Of a stretch of DNA of 64,000 nt, positions 1-8,887 are shown in pieces (position 1 is the first letter of the stretch; each line of letters starts with the position of its first letter). This stretch comes from Ipomoea triloba (lineage: Eukaryota > Streptophyta > Magnoliopsida > Solanales > Convolvulaceae): the NCBI RefSeq assembly GCF_003576645.1, contig NC_044923.1, positions 14,603,864 to 14,667,863 on the forward strand, read 5' to 3'. The notes beneath the pieces are model-generated. The model was given only the letters and a program-made list of their open reading frames with translations. It searched no databases and had not been told where the DNA came from. Position numbers and translations under genes: made by a program.

Positions 1-425
1 AATAAAGGTTCTTAGTCAATTTTAAAACATTGCAATTTTCCCACAAACATGATGAATTTATACTCGCCAACACGATATCCTGCCTTGTGCCTTTGGGAAC
101 TACAGGTAATATCTATCTGCAATCACCACCCAAAATAATCGTTTTTCCACCGAATGTGTGATTGTCACTTAGGATTGACAAAACGTAAGTCCCTCATTGT
201 TCTATCTAATGCTTCAAAGCAATATTTGTGCATGCATCATTGGTGCTTCATCCCAAATTATTAGCTTCATTTTAACAATTAATTCAGCAAGGCCACTACT
301 AGGCTTGATATTGCACGTCGAATCTCATGTTAGAGATATAGGTATTGCAAATCTTGATTGTGCAGTTCTGCCACTTGGAAGAAGTAACGAAGTTATACCC
401 CTTGATGCAACATTAAGAACCACCT
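1..425 (-). pseudogene. Helitron-type PIF1 helicase relic (partial, runs off left edge)
   Basis: On the minus strand, conceptual translation across several frames gives the PIF1-like helicase core used by plant Helitrons: a segment like VLNVASRGITSLLLPSGRTA, then a Walker-B-type LIIWDEAPMMH, then FGGKTIILGGDCR, then ILPVVPKGTRQDIV. In the family these unwind DNA for rolling-circle transposition. Stops (for example inside the HFxIPI-like stretch and after GGDCR) and frame changes show that it is dead. A possible intron acceptor (tgcag) sits near 425. The protein continues off the left edge. The plus-strand ORF at 197-532 is a shadow of this. The family is clear by motif order; whether a Helitron end lies nearby cannot be seen. 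Confidence 0.8.
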
Positions 426-721
426 GCATGATGCTAGTATGTTACTCGTGTGATGCATGGACTAAAGTTTTAAAATATTATAATTATGCTATGTTATTAA
501 ATATTATTAATGTTACTAAATTTCATATATAAAAAGAAAATATGAGGTTTATTCATTTATAAAGTTTTATTATTTAATAATTATGTTGATTTGCTACAAT
601 AAAGTTATGAATATAATTATTTTGTAATTAAAATAAGAATTGATATTTAAGGTAGATAATTACTGCAAATAATAAAATATATTATAAGTTTAATACAAAG
701 TATTTAAAAATACAAATTTTT
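426..721. other. AT-rich spacer, no gene seen
   Basis: Very AT-rich, with only short open frames. It may be an intron or flank of the helicase relic. Its last 16 bases lead into the target-site duplication of the retrocopy that follows. Confidence 0.5.
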
Positions 722-737
722 AAAGACTTAGTATACT

Positions 738-1439
738 CCCTTTTCTCTCTAAAACCAAACGTCTTTCTCTGCTGCTCAACTTCAGCTTCCACCGCCGGCC
801 TCCGGCCGGAGCTCTAATGGAGCTTTGAGCCGGCGGTTTTGGTCACCTTCTACCTTTGCTCTCGCTCTTCTTCCGTCTCGACCACCGTTGCAGCNTTTGC
901 TCTCGCTCTTCTTCCGTCTCGACCACCGTTGCAGCTCCGTCTGCCTCCGACCACCGCCACAGATCTTTTTCTTCCGTTTTCTTTGCCTTTGAATAAAATA
1001 ATAGTAGGTATGTATTGGGGTTTGTGTTGGTAGTCTTGAACTCCCAACCCTACTTTGACTTTATCCACTTTTTATTTTCTCTATTATTGTGTTTTTCTCT
1101 CGTTACTTTCACGAGCATTTTCCTCTCGTTACTTTCACGAGCTTTTCATTTTCATTAGCATAAATCGTTTAGTTTGGTTTCGGCAAGTGTTGATCTTATC
1201 CTGGGCGAGCAAAAAAGAATAATGACGAAGACCCAGATCATTGATGAAGCTTTAAGCTCCCTAAAGGAACATAGCTTCGTAGTTATGAAACAGTCTGCGA
1301 TTCAAGTTTTCTATAGCATAGTTAGAAAAGTTGTTTCTATGTCTGACTGTAAGGAATGGTTTACCATTTCATTGATCGTTAATGTAAACGTTTTATGTTA
1401 TGAATTAATGGAATAGCTACTTTTATCTTCAAAAAAAAA
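738..1439 (+). pseudogene. Retroposed mRNA (processed pseudogene) with poly(A) and TSD
   Basis: A roughly 700-bp insert is bracketed by the direct repeat aaagacttagtatact (722-737 and 1440-1455), and its right end is an A12 tract directly before the second repeat. Poly(A) plus a 15-16-bp target-site duplication is the signature of LINE-mediated retroposition. The left part is CT-rich and GC-richer, like a plant 5' UTR and first exon; the right part looks like a 3' UTR. One open frame, from the ATG at 1222 (MTKTQIIDEALSSLKEHS...), ends at 1416; I do not recognise it. The segment contains the N at 895, flanked by a 40-bp unmerged overlap (855-894 = 896-935), so the true insert is probably about 660 bp. 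Confidence 0.7.
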
Positions 1440-2401
1440 AAAGACTTAGTATACTACATTAGTAGTTGAATTACAATTTTCAGAGTCACCACAAATCAAA
1501 ATTTTGAGACTTTTGGAATTTCTAACTCTAGATGCAACAATATATATAGTTGACCATGAAAAAAAAACTGGTTTCCTCAATAGCAATCAAACATGAGATA
1601 GTGTTTGCCCTAGACTTTTATTGATTGTCATGCAAAAGTAAATACACAATGAAATGTATTGCTTTTAACTATAATATATTAACACTGGATAAAAAAAGTA
1701 TATATATATTTTTTTAAACAACATATTCTTTAATATTTATTAATTAATTTCAAAACATAATATGTCTTGATATTAAAAAAGAATGCAATTACTATTATAA
1801 ACAATATAATATATTACGTTCAATAAATGTATGTATAATATATTAGGTTTAATACAATCATAATATATGTATAATATATTACACATATATTATGATTGTA
1901 TTAAACCTAGGAAGAAGCTCCTGAGCAGATTCAAGCCTAATCTTCATCGCTTTCCCGAGGTGAAGCAATGCCAGTTGTTGTTCAATTTGGAACCTTAATT
2001 CCACATAAACGTCTCTAATTCTTGCCTCCAAAACATTCATCGCCTCCTCATCATGCATACCCACATTGGGATCATCTTCAAGATTTGACCCTCCTTTTGG
2101 TGCAGAAAGTGAATAGCGGTTTGGATTGGAGGATTGTGTGGGGGAAGGCTAGTTAGAATTGTAGGAGAATAAGGGATCTCTTTTTATAAATTAAGTAAAT
2201 AAAGTGTTAATATTCTATACCTTAAGGTTTCTAACTTTGTAATTTCTATCTCATAATGTTTTATTTCTTAGGTAAATTCATTTATTTGTTGGGTTATTTC
2301 TTTATGATGTTTTATCATGAGAATCACTGTGTAGTTCTTTAATAATTTCATGAGACCTTTTAAGTTCTACTAAAGCTTCTTTGTGTAATTTTATTGATCT
2401 A
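896..2401. repeat. 1506-bp exact duplication, first copy (bounded by Ns at 895 and 2402)
   Basis: This block appears to be repeated base for base at 2403-3908, an offset of 1507. Both of its edges are single N characters. Its first 40 bases also repeat the 40 bases just left of the N at 895. This is the pattern left when a small contig fully contained in its neighbour is scaffolded instead of merged. A true recent tandem duplication is the alternative but would not explain the Ns. Confidence 0.85.
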
Positions 2402-2402
2402 N

Positions 2403-3908
2403 TTTGCTCTCGCTCTTCTTCCGTCTCGACCACCGTTGCAGCTCCGTCTGCCTCCGACCACCGCCACAGATCTTTTTCTTCCGTTTTCTTTGCCTTTGAA
2501 TAAAATAATAGTAGGTATGTATTGGGGTTTGTGTTGGTAGTCTTGAACTCCCAACCCTACTTTGACTTTATCCACTTTTTATTTTCTCTATTATTGTGTT
2601 TTTCTCTCGTTACTTTCACGAGCATTTTCCTCTCGTTACTTTCACGAGCTTTTCATTTTCATTAGCATAAATCGTTTAGTTTGGTTTCGGCAAGTGTTGA
2701 TCTTATCCTGGGCGAGCAAAAAAGAATAATGACGAAGACCCAGATCATTGATGAAGCTTTAAGCTCCCTAAAGGAACATAGCTTCGTAGTTATGAAACAG
2801 TCTGCGATTCAAGTTTTCTATAGCATAGTTAGAAAAGTTGTTTCTATGTCTGACTGTAAGGAATGGTTTACCATTTCATTGATCGTTAATGTAAACGTTT
2901 TATGTTATGAATTAATGGAATAGCTACTTTTATCTTCAAAAAAAAAAAAGACTTAGTATACTACATTAGTAGTTGAATTACAATTTTCAGAGTCACCACA
3001 AATCAAAATTTTGAGACTTTTGGAATTTCTAACTCTAGATGCAACAATATATATAGTTGACCATGAAAAAAAAACTGGTTTCCTCAATAGCAATCAAACA
3101 TGAGATAGTGTTTGCCCTAGACTTTTATTGATTGTCATGCAAAAGTAAATACACAATGAAATGTATTGCTTTTAACTATAATATATTAACACTGGATAAA
3201 AAAAGTATATATATATTTTTTTAAACAACATATTCTTTAATATTTATTAATTAATTTCAAAACATAATATGTCTTGATATTAAAAAAGAATGCAATTACT
3301 ATTATAAACAATATAATATATTACGTTCAATAAATGTATGTATAATATATTAGGTTTAATACAATCATAATATATGTATAATATATTACACATATATTAT
3401 GATTGTATTAAACCTAGGAAGAAGCTCCTGAGCAGATTCAAGCCTAATCTTCATCGCTTTCCCGAGGTGAAGCAATGCCAGTTGTTGTTCAATTTGGAAC
3501 CTTAATTCCACATAAACGTCTCTAATTCTTGCCTCCAAAACATTCATCGCCTCCTCATCATGCATACCCACATTGGGATCATCTTCAAGATTTGACCCTC
3601 CTTTTGGTGCAGAAAGTGAATAGCGGTTTGGATTGGAGGATTGTGTGGGGGAAGGCTAGTTAGAATTGTAGGAGAATAAGGGATCTCTTTTTATAAATTA
3701 AGTAAATAAAGTGTTAATATTCTATACCTTAAGGTTTCTAACTTTGTAATTTCTATCTCATAATGTTTTATTTCTTAGGTAAATTCATTTATTTGTTGGG
3801 TTATTTCTTTATGATGTTTTATCATGAGAATCACTGTGTAGTTCTTTAATAATTTCATGAGACCTTTTAAGTTCTACTAAAGCTTCTTTGTGTAATTTTA
3901 TTGATCTA
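2403..3908. repeat. 1506-bp exact duplication, second copy
   Basis: Second copy of 896-2401. It contains the 3' part of the retrocopy, including the poly(A) near 2938-2948 and its right TSD. Unlike the first copy it continues smoothly into the sequence at 3909, so it is probably the genuine one. Confidence 0.85.
3386..3640 (-). pseudogene. Unrecognised exon-like open frame (also present at 1879-2133)
   Basis: The minus strand is open from about 3640 to 3386. It encodes a charged, helix-forming stretch beginning APKGGSNLEDDPNVG, then MHDEEAMNVLEARIRDVYVE, then a Gln/Leu-rich part ending LESAQELLPR. The coding look (amphipathic, few rare residues) ends abruptly at AT-rich DNA, as an exon or captured exon would. 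No ATG-initiated full gene can be built around it. The identical copy at 1879-2133 is part of the N-bounded duplication. I do not recognise the family. Confidence 0.35.
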
Positions 3909-3958
3909 TCAAGTGTTTTCATAATTTTTCTAGCTCTAAATTTATCCTTAATACTCAT
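3809..3958 (-). CDS. Small lysine-rich ORF downstream of the pararetrovirus-like leader
   Basis: A 49-aa ORF starting MSIKDKFRARKIMKTLDRS and ending SDSHDKTS. It is rich in Lys, Arg and Glu and predicted helical. It lies 67 bp past the stop of the 91-aa ORF at 4026-4301 on the same strand. Short basic helical ORFs in a row after a long leader are typical of Caulimoviridae, but there is no sequence motif that proves the assignment. It could equally be chance coding in a decayed element. Confidence 0.3.
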   Translation of the reverse strand: MSIKDKFRARKIMKTLDRSIKLHKEALVELKRSHEIIKELHSDSHDKTS

Positions 3959-4025
3959 GATTTTAATCTGGGTATTCTAAATTTTTAAATCTTTCTGTAA
4001 TACGTGTTAATACTATTCTTCTTTT

Positions 4026-4301
4026 TTATGCTGCTAGTTTTTCAACTTCTACTATCTTTTTATCTAGTTTGTTTAAATTATTTATTGTTTGTTTGCATTT
4101 ATCATAATGATAGTTTTTTCCTGTCTCATTTTCACACAGTATATATTTAGTTCTATGGTAATTACCTACCTGATACCAATCTCTTTTTTCTTGCTCTAAT
4201 TTATTTTTATTACTAATAATTTTATTCCATTCTTTAGTAAAACTTTTAGAATTGTTACTAGTTGAAGCTTCTCCGATATACTCCATATTAATATGTTCCA
4301 A
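4026..4301 (-). CDS. 91-aa Asn/Lys-rich ORF, possible pararetroviral small ORF
   Basis: Starts MEHINMEYIGEASTSNNSKS and ends KKIVEVEKLAA. It is highly charged and Asn-rich, with a middle part containing WYQVGNY and paired Cys (YILCEN, YDKCKQ), and no signal peptide or membrane segment. It sits about 550 bp downstream, on the same strand, of a TATATAA box and an AATAAA, and is followed by the 49-aa ORF. This promoter, leader and small-ORF order suggests an endogenous plant pararetrovirus, but I cannot name a viral family member. Function unknown. Confidence 0.35.
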   Translation of the reverse strand: MEHINMEYIGEASTSNNSKSFTKEWNKIISNKNKLEQEKRDWYQVGNYHRTKYILCENETGKNYHYDKCKQTINNLNKLDKKIVEVEKLAA

Positions 4302-4836
4302 GATCTTTTAAACCTTAAAAAAGGTGGATAAGTTACTAATTTTATTTAATACGCTCAATAATTTAATAAGGCAAATAATATGAACAAACATTATAAGGAA
4401 AACACAAATCATCTTTAAAGGAAACATCATTGAGTTTAAATATCTATAACCTCCCATCAATTTGTAAACAACATACCCCTTCAGATATTACTCTTTAAAA
4501 TCATCAAACAAAGTTAGCTTAGCTCATACCTTGTATAGACGTCTCAGGTCACCGAAATTACTCAACCCTTCCTGCCCTTTTGCTCCCTTGACTGTTCACT
4601 CAACACTACGGGATATAGGCTAGAAGCTGGGAGTTCTCCACGGATCTTCCTAATATTTCTACACAATATATCAAGTGTTTGCCAACAATTGTTTAATAAT
4701 TTTTTCTAGAGTTTTTATCTTCTTTGGGTAGTATGTTTATACTCTTGACAATTAGTTATTGAAGAAAGAAGTTTAGAAGGCAAGGAAACACAAGAACTCA
4801 GATGAAATTGAACTTAGCTGATAACTTTTCTTATAA

Positions 4837-4866
4837 TTTTATTTCACAAAGAGGTTCCTTATATAG
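4837..4866 (-). promoter_or_regulatory. TATA box plus close AATAAA (viral-type promoter/leader)
   Basis: Reading the minus strand, CTATATAAGGAACC (about 4853-4866) is followed within roughly 12 bases by AAATAAAA (4837-4844). A poly(A) signal just downstream of a TATA box is a Caulimoviridae and LTR-element feature, where the signal must be bypassed on the first pass. The leader that follows to 4301 contains only short open frames. Confidence 0.4.
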
Positions 4867-5139
4867 AAAACCTCGTAGGAAACTTACAAAGTTTTTACAA
4901 TTCCTAAAAGATAACTATTACATAAAAAGTCTTCAAACTTAGCTAACAAGTTACACAAAAGTCTTCAAATTAGTACACACTTAGTACAATAATACAAGAT
5001 CTAAGTTATTACATCAAGTACAATAAGATAAGATCAAATAAAGTCTCTTTATTTTTGCTATCTTACTTTTTTGTCTTCTTGCTCCATTGTTGATAAGGCA
5101 TATTTCTTGATCTTCTTTTGTCACCATTTGATAATAATA

Positions 5140-5490
5140 CTTTCTCACTGATCTTTGGTTGAATTTTATTTCTTCTCTTGGATTTTCCATTAATACTTGC
5201 TAATACTGAGATAATACAATGATAATACTCCTGAATTTTTCGTCAGGACAAATCTTCCTTGATAATATTTTGATAATACGTCCATTGGACCGGATAATAC
5301 GCCACTCGGCTCAGATAACCTTGATAATATTTTTGTGCCATAATACGCAATCACTAGGCCATGATAATAATATGTTAATACGCCCATTGGGCCAAAGAAC
5401 CGTTGGCTTACTGTAGTTTTTAGGCTACATTGAGCCAGCTAATTGTTAATAATTGATAATACACCCAATATTACATCAAGCCAGTTAATA
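5140..5490. repeat. Cluster of dispersed GATAATAC motifs
   Basis: About ten or more copies of (g)ataatac or a near match occur in 350 bp, for example tgataatac, ggataatac, cataatac and ttaatac, at irregular 10-40-bp spacing. The intervening sequence differs, so this is not a simple tandem array. The cluster lies upstream of the minus-strand TATA box and could be a degenerate set of protein-binding sites in that promoter. Confidence 0.45.
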
Positions 5491-5491
5491 C

Positions 5492-5723
5492 TGTGAACAT
5501 AAATATAATATGTGCAGTTCAACTATCAACTTAGGCTTTTAGTTGAGATGGAGCACATGGTTCAATTTGGTATCATAGCCATGCAAAAGATCATGGGTTC
5601 GAATCTCCGCGTCACCCATAAAGAGACTTCCACGTGTTGCGCTTGGAATCCACCGCACACGTTGAGGGGGCGTGTGAATATATAATATGTGCAGTTCAAC
5701 TAACAGCTTAGTTGAGATGGAGC
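5492..5723 (+). mobile_element. SMART/TRIM-type miniature LTR retrotransposon
   Basis: A 73-bp left LTR (5492-5564) begins TGTGAACATAAATATAATAT and ends GGTTCA. It is followed directly by a primer-binding site (TTTGGTATCATAGCC, 5566-5580) close to the initiator-Met tRNA complement. After about 90 bp of non-coding DNA comes a purine tract (gttgaggggg, 5661-5670), then a second LTR from 5673 (TGTGAATATATAATATGTGC) recognisable to about 5723, where it is truncated. The total of about 230 bp is in the SMART size range. It has no coding capacity and would need trans-acting proteins. It interrupts the pararetrovirus-like block, so it is younger than that. Confidence 0.75.
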
Positions 5724-6040
5724 GAAGCTCGAGCTTGCCTTGGCTGTGACTTGTTTTTCCCTTTCCTGATGACATTTGTATAATACTCAATAGTAGCTTT
5801 TTCCTTTCCTCGATGACATTTGTATAATACTCAATAGTAGCTGGATCATGCTTGTGTCCTACTACACAAGCTTTTTTATGTCTTAACATGTCTTCAATTC
5901 TTGATTTTAAAGTTACTACTCCTCATGCTCTTTTTTGACTCATCCATTCTTGGAATTTATCTAGGGTACAAGGGATTTTAAAATTGAGGCTTGTATTATT
6001 TCCTTCTATTGTAGTATTTTTTTTTCTCATTTTAAATAAT
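5724..6040 (-). pseudogene. Decayed minus-strand coding block of unknown origin
   Basis: The minus strand from about 6035 to 5740 reads as a mostly open frame with one stop and a shift: KIPCTLDKFQEWMSQ, then MLRHKKACVVGHKHDPATIE, then YYTNVIEERKKLLLSIIQ. A 40-bp direct duplication (around 5760-5795 and 5805-5842, core tgacatttgtataatactca) lies in it. It may belong to the same element as the 4026-4301 ORF, but I recognise no domain. Confidence 0.3.
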
Positions 6041-6095
6041 TAACATATTACTATAGGTTTTCCTAAGAAGTCTATAGATGCATCAAAAAATTGTA

Positions 6096-6279
6096 CTACC
6101 TCCGTTCCATTTTGGTTGTCTGATTCGTTTAACGAGGCTTGACTAAAGTTATTTTTAATCCAAATTTTCATAATATTAAGTTTAGCATTAATATATAAAA
6201 TTTATATATTTAAAAATTACATTAAAAGTACTATTAAACACAAAAAATTAAATTTAAAAATAATAAAAAATTACTAAAG
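6096..6279 (+). mobile_element. Stowaway-like MITE, 3'-truncated
   Basis: Begins after a TA with CTACCTCCGTTCCATTTTGG and is collinear with the complete copy at 23270-23528 (shared core attaagtttagcattaatat and ttaaaagtactattaaacac). It stops at ttactaaag, where the complete copy continues for another 77 bp including its right TIR. Confidence 0.7.
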
Positions 6280-6329
6280 CCGTAATGTGTACTAATTTTA
6301 AATAATTAACACTATCTTTAAAATTATTA

Positions 6330-6740
6330 AACTACCAGAATATCAACAAAGATAGTGTTGATGGTTTTGTGGTCTATCCGGCTATATTTCTTCCGTCCAC
6401 CGCTGCTACGTCTTCCTCGTTATTATGGCACATGATTTGTGGTTTCAACAAGACCAAGCCGTAATGTCCATGTTAATTTTGTCATTATTCGAGGAAACCA
6501 TGCACCTAGCAGTAGGACATCGAACTTCCAAGGAAATATGGGATTCTATTGAGCGGTCGTTGACTTCCTCCTCTCGCGCACAAGCTTTGAATATTCTAGG
6601 GCAATTGCAATCCCTTCGTTAAGGAGATGCTTTTGTAGCTGACTACCTTGGATGCGCACAAGTACGTAATACTAGAGGACTTAGCTCTTGATGGCTGGCC
6701 AATCTCCATCGATGAACAGAATCTGAGTCCAAGTTATATT
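6330..6740 (+). pseudogene. Ty1/copia gag fragment
   Basis: Open pieces translate to WFQQDQAVMSMLILSLFEET, then VGHRTSKEIWDSIERSLTSS, then a stop, then GDAFVADYL. This matches the order of the UBN2-type Gag domain of copia elements (QDQAV, VG..T..EIWDSIE, LQSLR-GD....YL). No zinc knuckle, protease, integrase or RT follows, so this is an internal scrap. No LTRs are visible nearby. Confidence 0.65.
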
Positions 6741-8104
6741 GTAACTCTACCTTGTACTTGTGTATTTATCATTGCTTGTTGTAGCAATTCTATTATCAAT
6801 AAAATACAAGTTCCAATCTACCTATCCGATGTTAAAAAGCTCATAAACGTGAAAATCAGTCCCAGAATCAGACGAATCACCAAAAGTAACAAACTCATAC
6901 CATATATTTTCAGCAAGATGACGTCGCCGACAAAGAAGTTTTAAGATAAGTTTCTAGAATTATTCTAATTTTGTTTAGATCTTCCTTATACTTTATTTTA
7001 GTACAATTTTTATTTCGTGTTTACGTTATATTTTAATACTTTCGAATTCGTTTTCTACACATTTAGATTTTTTTTTTACAAATTAATAATTTCTAATCTT
7101 TTTCTGCCATTATAGATCTATACAAATGTGCATAGCAAAAGTGAATAGTTAACCATCTTTGTTTATGCTTTGGGAATGTATTTATTTATGATGGCTTATA
7201 ATATCCTTTTTTTTTTACATGTATAATGTTTTAGTCATTGAAGATGGATTTATCTCCTGAAGAGGAAATAGTTGTTTCCATGAACATGGACACTATAAGG
7301 TGTCTATGAATCAGGATTTCCCCTTAATAGTGTACTGTTATATACTAAAAATACTCTGTGAATAGTTGCCATATAGCAATTAGCATTGATATTCATGAAT
7401 TGATCAAAGCCTCGTTATTGTGACATCCTTCACTTACACATACAAACTTAACATAATACTCTGTTTTACTTGTTGCTTAACACTTCTTTTTCGGTACCTA
7501 TTGATTTAATCTTCCTAGTGATAACCTAGTTAAATCCATTATAGTTGTTGTTAAGATATTGCAGATCACTATGCATCACAAAACCTTTACTAGTTTCTTC
7601 AAAATGGTCTTTGTCGTTAATACATAGGATGACTACAGGTTTTAATGATTCTAATCTTAATTTGGAGACAGATTAGTACTATTTCTTTTCACAATTATGC
7701 TTGCAATAATTTTTACAAAAACAAAAAATAAAAAATAGATTTAACTATATTTTGTCAGCACGCTTAATTTATCCAAGTGTATGATTCCTCACACCAGTGT
7801 CTCTTCATTTTGAGATATTTTGATAAGATTGGAACTTCATTTTACTATTTTCACAAATACAAACTTTTGAATTCAAATCTGCTTCAGGACTACTGTAGAT
7901 TGTGTCTCTTTGGCTTTATCTAGTGCACTATTTTGATGGTCAAAGCCTCTATTGGTATGTTATACTCTTGATATTATTACACCAAACAGAATATTATTGT
8001 ATCTGGTGGGGTTGATGGTCAAAGTATTGGTCGTGAGTATTCTAGTCTGTATCCTGCATCCAATCTTCAAAAGTAGAAAATAAAGTAAAGGTTGCGGAAA
8101 CAAA
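6741..8104. other. AT-rich intergenic DNA, no gene seen
   Basis: Only short open frames without coding character. No repeats, TIRs or RNA genes that I can support. Confidence 0.5.
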
Positions 8105-8275
8105 AAAAACTTACCTGAGTTCTCTAGCTCCCAAAAATATTCATCTTCCCCATATTGCATAGTATAAAACTTCATAAAAGATCTAAGATGGTGTGGAAAG
8201 GAATGGTTAATCTTCTCCGTATTGTAGCCACGACCATCCTCCCTATTCCAGCCATTCCAAAACAGAATTATAGTA
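8105..8275 (-). pseudogene. Unrecognised exon-like segment with splice donor
   Basis: The minus strand is open through WNREDGRGYNTEKINHSFPH, then FMKFYTMQYGEDEYFWELEN, and stops at a consensus donor (CTCAG/GTAAGT, reading down through about 8115-8105). The composition is coding-like (aromatic and charged residues). No further exons could be joined in the flanks. It may be an orphan exon of a captured or degraded host gene; I do not recognise it. Confidence 0.35.
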
Positions 8276-8735
8276 TTGGTTGTGAAAGATGACTTATTTA
8301 TAGCGTTGAATTAGGTGTAGATGTTCATGTAAATATTGATTTTGAATTTAAATTTATTTCCAATCAATTAATGTTAGTATTGGAGATTATAAAAGTTATT
8401 TGCAATTCAAAACATGTGGTTATTGGAATTTGCAAGCATGCTTTGTTTGTTGTAGTAAATGTGAATACAATAAATACATTCATACTTTGCTAATCTCATT
8501 TGCAGTAATAATCTTACACTTGGGCGGGAAAATTTTTCCCATTTTTTCCATAAATATTGGCTTTATTATGGTTAATATATCTATGGCCAGACAGCTTTTA
8601 CTCTGCTTGCTTGCCGATTAGGTGCCCAACTTAACCGAGTCAATTAAAATTGTAGTTAATTTATTTCACACGAAATGATGTTATTTTGAGCGCATTAAAG
8701 AGATTTCCAAATTCTTCCAAAATATAAAATTTCTA

Positions 8736-8887
8736 ATGAGTGTTTGGTTGGTATGAATTGTAATTCAATTACAATAAAATTCAACATAGGTTAAAACTAT
8801 AGTGTTTAGTTAGATGAAATTGCAATTCTCTCAATTCAATGAATTGCATTCCGTAATTCATATCTCCCTCATATGAATTGCAATTCA
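8736..8887 (+). mobile_element. MITE-like end with AATTGCAATTC palindromes
   Basis: Starts gagtgtttggttggtatgaa and is rich in the self-complementary words aattgcaattc and attcaattacaat. The same vocabulary (tgtttggt, gaattgcaattc, aaccaaacgcc) brackets the trinucleotide repeat at 48604-48955. This looks like one end of a Tourist/PIF-like element whose interior is the 81-bp array. The matching right end was not found, so the boundary is uncertain. Confidence 0.4.

Noticed and set aside
5566..5612. tRNA gene at the tggtatcatagcc...ggttcgaatctcc segment
   Set aside because: No acceptor or anticodon stem can be drawn; it is a primer-binding site and B-box-like motif inside the SMART element.
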